DNA of 58,941 bases from Candidatus Peregrinibacteria bacterium (GTDB taxonomy: Bacteria; Patescibacteriota; Gracilibacteria; UBA1369; JABINC01), in NCBI GenBank assembly GCA_018697675.1, contig JABINC010000018.1:1-58941 (forward strand). The letters run 5' to 3'. The notes beneath the pieces were generated by a model that was not told the origin of the DNA, ran no database searches, and saw only the letters and a list, made by a program, of their open reading frames with translations. This document shows, one piece after another, positions 34,538-42,956 of this stretch (its first letter is position 1; every line of letters starts with the position of its first letter). The translations under genes were made by a program, and so were the position numbers.

Positions 34538-35684
34538 TTTCCTAATCTTCGGACAACCACTTATTGAACAGCCTGAAATGGATGAGGTAGTAGCTTCGAT
34601 GAAGGCCTCTTGGCTTGGGACTGGACCAAAGGTCAGAGAATTTGAACAAAGGTTTGCAGCCTACAAAGGAGTGCCAAATGTTGCAGCAGTTAATTCTTGT
34701 ACCGCAGCTCTTCACCTTGCCGCTCTTGCGCTCGAACTTGGCCCTGGTGATGAAGTGATTACAACGGCTATGACATTCTGTGCGACTATTAATTCAATTA
34801 TCTATGTGGGAGCGACTCCAGTACTTGCAGATATTGATCCTGACACTTTTAATATTGATCCTGTAGATATTGAGAGGAAAATCACTGATAAAACGAAAGC
34901 TATTTTGATAGTTCATTTTGCAGGACGTGCATGTGACATGGATGCGATCATGGCTATCGCAGAGAAACATAATTTGAAGGTAATTGAAGATTGTGCTCAT
35001 GCAATTGAAACTGAGTACAAAGGAAAAAAAGCTGGTACATTTGGAGATGTTTCTTGTTTCAGTTTTTATGCTACGAAAAATATCGTCACTGGAGAAGGTG
35101 GGATGCTGATGAGTAATCACAAACCATATATTGATACTGCGAAAATCAAGGCTTTGCATGGACTTAGTGTAGATGCTTGGAAACGTTTTTCTGACGATGG
35201 ATACAAGCACTATTATGTGGAAACCCTCGGATTCAAATACAACATGATGGATCTACAAGCAGCTATAGGTATGCATCAGATAGAAAGAGTTGATCGATAC
35301 TGGACCCGACGGCAAGAAATATGGGGGAAGTACCAGGAAGCATTTAAAGATATGCCTTTTAGAACACCAGCCCCTGATGAAGAAAATACTCGCAATGCTT
35401 ACCATCTTTATACAATTCAAGTCTCAAAAGAAGAATGTGGCGTAGACCGAGATGATTTGCTCGTATTCATGAAGAAAAACAACATTGGAGTTGGAGTGCA
35501 TTATCTTGCTATAGCAGAGCATCCTTTCTATCAAAAAACTTTCAATTGGTCGCTCGAAGATTTCCCACATGCTGTGAAGTATGGCCGGGAAACACTGAGC
35601 CTCCCGCTCTCACCTAAACTGACCGATCAAGACGTCGAAGACGTAATTGAAGTCGTTAAGGGAGCATTTAAGAAAATAACTTGA
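34527..35684 (+). CDS. DegT/DnrJ/EryC1/StrS family aminotransferase
   Basis: A 385-residue PLP enzyme that aminates a keto-sugar or keto-cyclitol. LGTGPKVREFEQRFAAYKGV opens the fold. NSCTAALHLAALAL binds the phosphate, VIEDCAHAI gives the PLP-ring Asp, and CFSFYATKNIVTGEGGML carries the Schiff-base Lys near residue 186. GFKYNMMDLQAAIGMHQIE is conserved. The look is closest to ArnB/perosamine-synthase type sugar aminotransferases. In this operon the acceptor could be a UDP-keto-sugar for the amidotransferase fusion, or a keto-cyclitol from the cyclase. Confidence 0.93.
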   Translation: MRDDFLIFGQPLIEQPEMDEVVASMKASWLGTGPKVREFEQRFAAYKGVPNVAAVNSCTAALHLAALALELGPGDEVITTAMTFCATINSIIYVGATPVLADIDPDTFNIDPVDIERKITDKTKAILIVHFAGRACDMDAIMAIAEKHNLKVIEDCAHAIETEYKGKKAGTFGDVSCFSFYATKNIVTGEGGMLMSNHKPYIDTAKIKALHGLSVDAWKRFSDDGYKHYYVETLGFKYNMMDLQAAIGMHQIERVDRYWTRRQEIWGKYQEAFKDMPFRTPAPDEENTRNAYHLYTIQVSKEECGVDRDDLLVFMKKNNIGVGVHYLAIAEHPFYQKTFNWSLEDFPHAVKYGRETLSLPLSPKLTDQDVEDVIEVVKGAFKKIT

Positions 35685-35692
35685 GACAACCT

Positions 35693-36895
35693 ATGACAAA
35701 TATTCTAATTGCCACAGGTTCATTCAAGGATGTGTATTCTCCGATGGAAGCGTGTGAAATGTTTAAAGGTATTTTGGGTGAGATTCAGCCAGATGCAACG
35801 ATCACTACTATCCCAATGATTGATGGAGGGGAGTATTCGTCAGAAGTTTTGCAAAGCGTTTTTAGATATGAAAAAAAAGTTGTTGTTGAGGTAGTAAATC
35901 CACGTGGAGAAAAAATCACATCACATTATTTAAAAGTGGATGAACAAACTGTATTTATTGCGACTTCGTCAATTTTGAAACTTCCGGATTCTCAAGAGAT
36001 GTATTTAAATCCTTTAAAATTGACTAGTTATGGTTTTGGGCAACTTATATCTCATGCAATTAAGAATGGTTATAAAAAGCTGATACTTGGGCTTGGTGGA
36101 ACTCATACAGTAGATGGTGGAATTGGAATGGCTCAAGCTTTGGGAGTAAAATTTGTAGGGAAAGATGGTGTCGCTCTCGCGCCACTTGAAGGTGACTTTT
36201 TCGCGGGACAAGACATGATAAATATTGGCGGTATGCTTTTGGATAATTTCATTGATTTTGTAGGGGACGTAGAAGCGCTGTGTGATGCAACTGCAAATCT
36301 CATTGAGATGAGGGTACCTACAAATCAAAAAATAAGTTCCAGTTTTGATGCTGAGAGAAATGAGATTGCAGCTACGCTTGAGAATGGTGCATTTAGTTAT
36401 GCAAGCCTACTTGGTATATCTACTGATGATAATTATTTTGGAACCGCAGGAGCCATACTTCTCAGTCTAATTGCTCTTTTTGATCCTGAGACTATGCTCG
36501 GAAGTAAATATTTTGCAGAAAAATTTGAGTTAGCAAAACATATTGCTGAAACTGATCTCGTAATCACTGGGGAAGGGAAGATTGACAATAGCCTACTTGG
36601 CAAATCCCCAATCGGTGTAAGCAGACTTGCAAAAAAATATGGGAAAAAAGTTGCTTATGTCGTTGGAACTGTAGAGGAAGATTTGAAAAAATATTTTTCA
36701 GCTGGCTCATATTTAGCTAAGGAGGTTCCGGAAGATTTTTCCAATAATGGGGTTACAGAAATAATAAGCGGGCATCAATTTTATGATATTCATGATTTGC
36801 CCCAGGATTACATGAAAAGGATCGAGTTTTTTCAGGAAAATAATCCAGGTGTTTTTGAGCAAGGATTGGTTGATTTTTTCAGCAAATACTCATAG
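35693..36895 (+). CDS. Glycerate-kinase family protein
   Basis: A 400-residue protein of the GarK/GlxK family (PF02595). FKDVYSPMEACEMFKGIL is the N-terminal signature. MIDGGEYSSEVLQ, ILGLGGTHTVDGGIGMAQALGVKF and DLVITGEGKIDNSLLGKSPIGVSRLAKKYGK follow. The family phosphorylates D-glycerate, usually to 2-phosphoglycerate. Inside a glycan operon it might phosphorylate glycerate for a phosphoglycerate-decorated glycan, or have moved to another polyol. A TTG at 35681 overlaps the upstream TGA; the ATG at 35693 is the more usual start and fits the conserved N terminus. Confidence 0.85.
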   Translation: MTNILIATGSFKDVYSPMEACEMFKGILGEIQPDATITTIPMIDGGEYSSEVLQSVFRYEKKVVVEVVNPRGEKITSHYLKVDEQTVFIATSSILKLPDSQEMYLNPLKLTSYGFGQLISHAIKNGYKKLILGLGGTHTVDGGIGMAQALGVKFVGKDGVALAPLEGDFFAGQDMINIGGMLLDNFIDFVGDVEALCDATANLIEMRVPTNQKISSSFDAERNEIAATLENGAFSYASLLGISTDDNYFGTAGAILLSLIALFDPETMLGSKYFAEKFELAKHIAETDLVITGEGKIDNSLLGKSPIGVSRLAKKYGKKVAYVVGTVEEDLKKYFSAGSYLAKEVPEDFSNNGVTEIISGHQFYDIHDLPQDYMKRIEFFQENNPGVFEQGLVDFFSKYS

Positions 36896-36930
36896 ACTGC
36901 GTGGGCCTTAGCTATTTAAGTTTAAACTTC

Positions 36931-37674
36931 ATGAAAGTAGCCTTTTTACTCGCGGGAATGAGTCGTCGAATGGGTGAGCTCACAAAGGATAAGCCAAAGT
37001 CTTTGGTTGAATTATCTGGCGCACCTCTTTTGGGGCACTTACTTGAGAGATTTGTTGCAAATGGCATCACTGATTTTGTTCCAGTTATTGGATATAAAAA
37101 AGAGGGGATTTTAGATTTCATTAAAGAAAAATATGGAGGCCAAGTTACAGTCACTCCTGCAGTAAATGAAAAATACAATGAAACGAATAATATGTATTCA
37201 CTTTATTGTGCTGCGAGTCTACTTCGTGGAAAACCATTTATTCTTTGCAATGGTGACACTTTACTTAATAAAAATATTATTAAATCTTTGAATGAACTCC
37301 CTGAAGCTGAATCAGCAATTGCATTGGATATTGAAAATAAAGACATTTATATAGATTCCCCCGGAACAATAATAAAAGATGGGAGGGTTTTTGATATTGG
37401 ACGACATGTATCTGCAGAAGAAAATGGAGGATATGCAATTGGATTATATAAATTTAATGCAGAACTATCTGAGGCCTTCTTCACAGAGATTGAAAAAATG
37501 CTGGAGAAAGGGCAATATAATGCTGGATTTCATGACCCACTTATGACGCTTTTCGCTAAATACCCTATGAGTGCGCATAGTACGGCCGGACTGTCTTGGA
37601 CTGACCTAGATACCCCTGAAGATATTCCAAAAATAGAAGCTGTACTTTCACAAATTATATCTGAAGAAAATTAA
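36931..37674 (+). CDS. Sugar/alcohol-phosphate nucleotidyltransferase
   Basis: A 247-residue NTP-transferase. KVAFLLAGMSRRMGELTKDKPKSLVEL is the nucleotide-binding opening (G-x-x-R-x-G...KPK). VNEKYNETNNMYSLYCA resembles LicC-type cytidylyltransferases. FILCNGDTLLNKNII contains the metal-binding Asp, and SWTDLDTPEDI closes the active site with the second Asp. A CTP-dependent enzyme is likely because a CDP-alcohol phosphotransferase is encoded in the same operon, but base specificity is not readable. A GTG at 36901 opens the frame; the family start is the ATG at 36931. The SDR gene follows 2 nt after the stop. Confidence 0.87.
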   Translation: MKVAFLLAGMSRRMGELTKDKPKSLVELSGAPLLGHLLERFVANGITDFVPVIGYKKEGILDFIKEKYGGQVTVTPAVNEKYNETNNMYSLYCAASLLRGKPFILCNGDTLLNKNIIKSLNELPEAESAIALDIENKDIYIDSPGTIIKDGRVFDIGRHVSAEENGGYAIGLYKFNAELSEAFFTEIEKMLEKGQYNAGFHDPLMTLFAKYPMSAHSTAGLSWTDLDTPEDIPKIEAVLSQIISEEN

Positions 37675-37676
37675 TT

Positions 37677-38426
37677 ATGAATAAAGACTTGGCAAACAAA
37701 ACAGTTCTCATCACTGGAACATCACGCGGGATTGGCAAAGCAATTGCACAGGCATTTCTTGAACAGGGAACAAAAGTTATTGCACTTTATCGAGAAGAAA
37801 AACCTGAATTTGAAGGGAGCCATGAAGTGATATTTTTGAAAGCTGATATTCAGGATTTGGATACGATACGCACATGGCTTAGTGAGTTTGAAAACGATGG
37901 TGGCAAGATTGATGTGCTTGTAAACAATGCTGGGGTTTATTCAAAATGTGATCTGCTCAATGTTACAGAAGAAGATTTTGATAGAACTATGAGTATTAAT
38001 CTGAAAGGAACTGTTTTCTTATCACAACTCATCGCGATTCACATGAAAAAAAACGGTAGTGGCTCAATAGTGAATGCGGCTTCTTTTGCAGCACAACTTG
38101 CCTCTCGAGGATTTGGTATCTATGCGGCGACGAAGACGGCAATTATATCACTCACAAAAAGCATGGCAGCAGAGTTTGCTCCGTATGGTATACGCGTAAA
38201 TGCATTTAGTCCTGGAGTTACACCTACTCGCATGACACAGCCTGCAATTGATGCAAATGAAAAAGGTATGTTGGATACAATTGCTTTGCACAGATTTGGA
38301 GGAGCTGATGAAGTTGCAAATGCTGTTCTCTTCCTTGCATCTGATGCTTCATCTTATATCACTGGAACGAACCTTGATGTAAGTGGCGGTAAATTTGCAA
38401 ATCAAAATCCAGGTGCATCTTGGTAA
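37677..38426 (+). CDS. Short-chain dehydrogenase/reductase
   Basis: A 249-residue classical SDR. The cofactor site TGTSRGIGKAIAQAF is near residues 14-28, NNAGVYSKCD near 85, the catalytic Ser lies in VNAASFAAQLASRG, and YAATKTAIISL is the YxxxK motif. It ends with the usual ITGTNLDVSGGKF. It probably interconverts an alcohol and ketone in the pathway encoded by its neighbours. Its TAA (38424-38426) is in the same frame as the next gene, which stays open right back to this stop. Confidence 0.93.
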   Translation: MNKDLANKTVLITGTSRGIGKAIAQAFLEQGTKVIALYREEKPEFEGSHEVIFLKADIQDLDTIRTWLSEFENDGGKIDVLVNNAGVYSKCDLLNVTEEDFDRTMSINLKGTVFLSQLIAIHMKKNGSGSIVNAASFAAQLASRGFGIYAATKTAIISLTKSMAAEFAPYGIRVNAFSPGVTPTRMTQPAIDANEKGMLDTIALHRFGGADEVANAVLFLASDASSYITGTNLDVSGGKFANQNPGASW

Positions 38427-38516
38427 CCATTATTAAACCCCTCTCAAATAGATAGTTTACAATTACAATACGAATCTAAAAATACGCTTAATTTTCATAT
38501 AAGTGATAATCATGAT

Positions 38517-39581
38517 TTGGAATGGATTGGGAAATTCGATGGGGGAAAATACAAACGGTTTTTCGTGGTTTTTGACGAAAATGTATATGACATCTGGGGA
38601 AAGAAAATTGTCTCACAACTTGAAAAGCATGGAAAAGAAATTTTTATATTCAAAGTAAAACCTGAAGAAAGAAGTAAATCACTGGAATTCTACCCAGAGA
38701 TTTTAGAATTTTTTGAAGACCATGCATGTAGCAGATATGACCTTGTAATCGGAATTGGTGGCGGGATCATTTTGGATCTTGTGAGTTTTTTCTGTTCGAC
38801 ATATATGAGAGGTCTTCCTCTCTATGCAATTCCTACAACCCTAATTGGACAAGTTGACGCAATTACTGCAGGTAAGACATGTCTCAATACTGGTAAAGCG
38901 AAAAATGTTCTTGGAACTTTTTATTACCCACTTGAGGTTTATAATAATATTCATATTCTCAAAACAAATCAGCCTTATTTTGAACGCCAGGGTTTATCTG
39001 AAATTTTTAAATATGGCCTACTTGCATCGCGTGAATTACTTGAAGTGCTCGATAGATATATGAAGGGCAAATCTGAAGAAGATTTGAAAGAGGTAATTAA
39101 ACTGACTATTCAAGCCAGAGGTGTGATTCGCAAAAAAGATCCTCTCGCGAGCAATCTTGGTCATACTTTCGGACATGCACTTGAAAAGATGTCTGGGCAC
39201 GCGCTCCTCCACGGAGATGCAATTACCGTTGGGACCGTGATGGCGTTTCAATTCGCCGTTGAGAAAGGATTGATGACTCAGGAAAAGGCCTCTGAACTTA
39301 CGAAGAAAATGAAAGAATATAGATTGAATGTATATCTTGAAAAAAATCTTGATCTGGATGCAATGATTGAATACATGTTGCATGATAAGAAATCGTCTGT
39401 AGATATGATAAACCTTGTGCTGCTCGAAGATATCGAAAGGCCGTATGAAAAAGATGGCAGTCTGTTTTATGGGGTCTCTCCTAGTGAAATGAAGGAATTT
39501 TTGGAGAGATTTATTAAAAATTATGAATATATGAAGGATGGCTGCTGGGAATTCATTCGAACTGATGATATTAATTATTAA
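38517..39581 (+). CDS. Sugar-phosphate cyclase (3-dehydroquinate-synthase-like)
   Basis: A 354-residue member of the DHQ synthase superfamily. The NAD site reads IGIGGGIILDLVSFFCSTYMRG, followed by PTTLIGQVDAITAGKTCLN and KNVLGTFYYP. The metal site has GLSEIFKYGLL, NLGHTFGHALE and LLHGDAITVG. The stretch before NLGHT is shorter than in housekeeping DHQ synthase, and HGEA has become HGDA, so it is a divergent branch like those making cyclitols. The only standard start is the TTG at 38517. The frame is open to 38427 and the sequence LNFHIS-x-NHDLEWIG before that TTG looks like the family's first strand. An ATA at 38448 is a possible true start. Confidence 0.85.
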   Translation: MEWIGKFDGGKYKRFFVVFDENVYDIWGKKIVSQLEKHGKEIFIFKVKPEERSKSLEFYPEILEFFEDHACSRYDLVIGIGGGIILDLVSFFCSTYMRGLPLYAIPTTLIGQVDAITAGKTCLNTGKAKNVLGTFYYPLEVYNNIHILKTNQPYFERQGLSEIFKYGLLASRELLEVLDRYMKGKSEEDLKEVIKLTIQARGVIRKKDPLASNLGHTFGHALEKMSGHALLHGDAITVGTVMAFQFAVEKGLMTQEKASELTKKMKEYRLNVYLEKNLDLDAMIEYMLHDKKSSVDMINLVLLEDIERPYEKDGSLFYGVSPSEMKEFLERFIKNYEYMKDGCWEFIRTDDINY

Positions 39582-39593
39582 TCTGAAATAATT

Positions 39594-40043
39594 ATGGGAA
39601 TACAAAGTATGAATCACGTGAGTTTCACTGTAAGTGACCTCGGTCAATCAGTTGCTTTTTATACAGATGTCCTTGGGCTTGAACTCATGGATAGGGCTGG
39701 TAGAGATGCTGAGTTTTCTGAAGCTGTAACTGGAGTACCTGGTGCAGAATTAGAGATAGCATATATCAAAGGTCCTGGAGATTGTAATCTCGAATTAATT
39801 CAGTATCTAACTCCCCAAGGAGAAAAGCTTCCAACGAGTATGCATCATGTGGGAAGAGCCCATATTTGTTTCGTTGTTACTGAATTTAAGCAGGAGCTTG
39901 CACGCTTAAGAGAGCTTGGTGTAAACTTCGTGAGCAAAGATAATTGCATTGTTCCTGCTGGCCCAAATAAGGGTAAAGGAGTTGTATATTTCCACGATCC
40001 AGATGGATATACTATTGAATTCTTTTCGGAAGAAATCTTATAA
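39594..40043 (+). CDS. VOC-superfamily (glyoxalase/epimerase-like) protein
   Basis: A 149-residue vicinal-oxygen-chelate protein with both beta-alpha-beta-beta-beta modules. The four expected metal ligands are visible: His in MNHVSFTV, Glu in CNLELIQY, His in RAHICFVV and Glu in YTIEFFSE. VOC enzymes include methylmalonyl-CoA epimerase, glyoxalase I, dioxygenases and the C7-cyclitol epimerase CetB of cetoniacytone synthesis. Directly behind a sugar-phosphate cyclase, a cyclitol epimerase role is attractive but unproven. Confidence 0.88.
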   Translation: MGIQSMNHVSFTVSDLGQSVAFYTDVLGLELMDRAGRDAEFSEAVTGVPGAELEIAYIKGPGDCNLELIQYLTPQGEKLPTSMHHVGRAHICFVVTEFKQELARLRELGVNFVSKDNCIVPAGPNKGKGVVYFHDPDGYTIEFFSEEIL

Positions 40044-40068
40044 AAAATTACTAATTAAATATTAAAAA

Positions 40069-41115
40069 ATGAAAAAAATCAGGGTAGGTATAAATGGTTT
40101 TGGACGAATTGGAAGGGCGATCTTCCGTATAAACCAGCAAAAACAATTTTTTGAAGTAGTTGCGATCAATGACATAAATCCTGAGATTAAAAATATGGCA
40201 TATCTACTACGATATGATACAACTTATGGACGGTTCGATGGACATGTTGATCATACAGACACTCATCTTGTAATAAATGATGAAAAAGTACGTGTTTACC
40301 ATCAACCAAAAATCACTGATGTACCATGGGATGATCTAGATATCGATATAGTTATTGATTCTTCTGGTATTAAGGCGAATTTAGATCTTATGCTGGCGGA
40401 TGATTCTGGTGTGAAGAACTACATTGTTACAAATGCACCACAGGATTATATGGATCGCATCCAGACAATTATCTTTGGAGTAAATGATGAAGAATGTGCC
40501 CCTGATAAATATAAAATATTTTCTTCAAGTATCTGCGACACTATTTCAATGTCACCAATACTTAAATTGATCCAAGAAACTCATAAAATTGAGAGTGGCT
40601 TTTTGACTACTCTGCATCCTTGGCTCGCTTATCAAAACCTCGTTGATGGACCATCTAAATCATGGTCACAACCTGGTGATATTTATTCCAATTATTCGCT
40701 CGGACGCGCCTCTACACAAGTGCTTATCCCTAAATCAACTTCAGCTGTTATAGCTGCTGAGGCTGTTTACCCTGGACTATGTGACCGGTTGCAGTCTTTC
40801 TCATATAGAGTCCCTACAGCGATCGTTTCTAGCGCCGTGCTTATCCTCCAACTTGATAAAGAAATTGAAAAAGATGAAATAATGAAGAGATTCGAAGAAT
40901 ATGAAAGAACACAAGAATACAATGTTATAAAAAATAGCATGGAGCCACTTACTTCTATTGATTATGCTGGCGAAGAAGCTTCTGTTATCATTGATCAACG
41001 TTGGACTAAGGTTGAGAATAAAACACATTTGAAGATGGTGTATTGGTATGACAATGAATGGGGATATAGCTGCCGAGCAGTTGATCTAGTTCGAAAAATA
41101 GCAGAAAGCTACTAA
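40069..41115 (+). CDS. Divergent glyceraldehyde-3-phosphate dehydrogenase paralogue
   Basis: A 348-residue GAPDH-fold protein. The NAD domain opens VGINGFGRIGRAIFRI and has AINDIN and YDTTYGRF. The usual active-site block SASCTTNC reads SSSICDTIS; the catalytic Cys (residue 156) is kept but its neighbours differ. The catalytic His (residue 183) is kept in TTLHPW, which replaces TTVHAYT. The C terminus WYDNEWGYSCRAVDLV is normal. It is likely an oxidoreductase on a phosphorylated aldehyde other than, or besides, the glycolytic one. It lies inside the surface-glycan operon with a glycerate kinase, so a role in glycerate or cyclitol metabolism is plausible. Confidence 0.85.
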   Translation: MKKIRVGINGFGRIGRAIFRINQQKQFFEVVAINDINPEIKNMAYLLRYDTTYGRFDGHVDHTDTHLVINDEKVRVYHQPKITDVPWDDLDIDIVIDSSGIKANLDLMLADDSGVKNYIVTNAPQDYMDRIQTIIFGVNDEECAPDKYKIFSSSICDTISMSPILKLIQETHKIESGFLTTLHPWLAYQNLVDGPSKSWSQPGDIYSNYSLGRASTQVLIPKSTSAVIAAEAVYPGLCDRLQSFSYRVPTAIVSSAVLILQLDKEIEKDEIMKRFEEYERTQEYNVIKNSMEPLTSIDYAGEEASVIIDQRWTKVENKTHLKMVYWYDNEWGYSCRAVDLVRKIAESY

Positions 41116-41124
41116 TTGATTTTT

Positions 41125-42222
41125 ATGTCAGAAATTTGTGTCCTTTTCGGAACAAATGCCGTCGCTTACAATATTGCGAGTGCATTTAGTAAATCTGATT
41201 ACAACGTATTTACTTTTATTCCAAAAGGAGAGAGTAAAGTTTTCTGTCATAGTAAATTTTGGGGAGATGTGCATAAATCACGCTATAAGTTTGATGACGA
41301 TATGCTCGCCAATGATATTATTGAGCACGTAAAAAAGGGGAATTTATCTGGCAAAATTCTAACTTTCTTGGCCAATGATCAAGCTGTGTATTTTTGGATA
41401 AAGTATCAAGACAAACTGTCGAAGTATTTGACTGTGCAAATAGATAATATTGAAACTTTTTACAATAAAAATCTCTTTTTCAAGAAACTTGGCGATGCTG
41501 AATTTTGTCCTAAAACGTGGGAAGTGTCTGAAGTTGGATCTTTCCCGTGCATTGTAAAACCTGCCTACAAAGACTTTGACAATAAATTCTACAATAAGTT
41601 CAAAAGTAAGGTGCGAATTGCTGAGGGGATTGATGAGCTGGATCAATTTCGAGATTTTGATAAGGGGGAACTTGTTTGCCAGGAAGTGCTTGATTTTGAC
41701 CTTGGAAATGAATTTAGTTTTTGGGGATATAGAGGTCTGGATGGAGAGATCGTCTCATTTGTAGGACAGCATATGAATAAATATCCTGATAAAACTGGAC
41801 GAATTTCGCATACTAAATTGGTGGAAAATTCTGGCATTCAAAAAATTGGGAGAACTATTATGAATAATTTGAATTATGTCGGGATTTTGGATGTTCAAAT
41901 TATTTTTGATAAGAATTCCAAGAGTTATAAGGTTATCGAAGCAAACCCTCGTCTTTGGTGCAGTCATGAGGTGCTACTGATGAATGGAATTAATTTACTG
42001 CAAATCTGTGCCAATAATTTCTATGAAGTGAAAAGCGCTATGCCAACCGCAGAACTCAAAGGAAAAGAATGGTTTAGCTCACTGTATAGCATTGAACACA
42101 AACGCCCTCTGGCCAAAAACACTGAGTTTTACGCTCTAAGTTCGGATAACTTTCTTACGAAAGTGTGGATTGGACTTTATTTAAAAGCAAAATATCTGTA
42201 CTATCGCATACGTAAATTTTAG
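41125..42222 (+). CDS. ATP-grasp ligase
   Basis: A 365-residue protein with the ATP-grasp fold. FPCIVKPAYKDF gives the ATP-binding Lys near residue 148, ELVCQEVLDFDLGNEFSFWGYRG the middle strand pair, and NYVGILDVQIIFDKNS...YKVIEANPRLW the metal ligands (Asp, Glu, Asn). Such enzymes join a carboxylate to an amine, often an amino acid, through an acyl phosphate. It follows the GAPDH-like gene by 9 nt. It could attach an amino acid to a sugar, uronate or cyclitol. A TTG at 41116 precedes the ATG at 41125. Confidence 0.85.
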   Translation: MSEICVLFGTNAVAYNIASAFSKSDYNVFTFIPKGESKVFCHSKFWGDVHKSRYKFDDDMLANDIIEHVKKGNLSGKILTFLANDQAVYFWIKYQDKLSKYLTVQIDNIETFYNKNLFFKKLGDAEFCPKTWEVSEVGSFPCIVKPAYKDFDNKFYNKFKSKVRIAEGIDELDQFRDFDKGELVCQEVLDFDLGNEFSFWGYRGLDGEIVSFVGQHMNKYPDKTGRISHTKLVENSGIQKIGRTIMNNLNYVGILDVQIIFDKNSKSYKVIEANPRLWCSHEVLLMNGINLLQICANNFYEVKSAMPTAELKGKEWFSSLYSIEHKRPLAKNTEFYALSSDNFLTKVWIGLYLKAKYLYYRIRKF

Positions 42223-42239
42223 AAGCTATTTTTTTCTAT

Positions 42240-42956
42240 ATGAATGATTCTACGCGAGGGTGCCCTACGAATGTAGCAGCTGGAACAGCTTATAAATTGG
42301 CGAAGAAGAAAAACAATGGAATCGTTTATGGAATCTATTGGGATCTCGGATTTGTGATGGCTCATGTCTTCAAGTTTCTGCGGTTCTCACCAAATTTTGT
42401 TAGTTTTCTGTCATTAGTTTTCTATGTCATCATGGGATATCTATTTCTCAATTCTTTTTTTGTTTGGGGAGGCATATGTTTCTTCCTTGGGATTTTGATG
42501 GATTGCACTGATGGGAAGCTTGCACGTATGACCAATAATACATCGAGGCTCGGAGTGTGGCTGGATTACAATTTTGATAACGTTCGACCACTCTTCCTCT
42601 ATCCACCAATTGGGATCGCACTATTCGGCAGTACTGGTGACATCAGATTTGTTCTATTGGCATTTGTTGCAGTCGTTGCGACCTTGGTTTTTGTTATTGT
42701 TAGTATGGTGTGGGATGGATTTGATTTTGCTAAGTCCGTCAAAGAAAAACATGTGGGAAAATCTAAATGGCATCCAATTTTGAAACAATTTTACTTTTAT
42801 GAAGGAATCGAACCTTTGGCAGTTATCCTACTTGCAGCCCTTAGTCTGATTAATTGGTATCTTATAATTTGGGCATTCGGGATGACTGCAATGTATTTAC
42901 TCATGGCCTTCTACGGAGGATTTGTTATTAACAGAAAAGATAAAAATGAAAATTAA
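42240..42956 (+). CDS. CDP-alcohol phosphotransferase family membrane protein
   Basis: A 238-residue integral membrane enzyme. The full family motif DG-x2-AR-x8-G-x3-D-x3-D is present from residue 91 (DGKLAR, then G-VWL-D-YNF-D). Five or six membrane helices follow the usual pattern. The enzyme moves an alcohol phosphate from a CDP-alcohol to a second alcohol, as in phospholipid or di-inositol-phosphate synthesis. Its natural partner is the nucleotidyltransferase at 36931. Its stop overlaps the next gene by 11 nt. Confidence 0.92.
   Translation: MNDSTRGCPTNVAAGTAYKLAKKKNNGIVYGIYWDLGFVMAHVFKFLRFSPNFVSFLSLVFYVIMGYLFLNSFFVWGGICFFLGILMDCTDGKLARMTNNTSRLGVWLDYNFDNVRPLFLYPPIGIALFGSTGDIRFVLLAFVAVVATLVFVIVSMVWDGFDFAKSVKEKHVGKSKWHPILKQFYFYEGIEPLAVILLAALSLINWYLIIWAFGMTAMYLLMAFYGGFVINRKDKNEN

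Noticed and set aside
37677-39581. A single SDR-cyclase gene split by a stop codon
   Set aside because: The SDR has a normal family C terminus right before the TAA, so two genes are more likely. The missing start codon of the second is reported as a separate finding.
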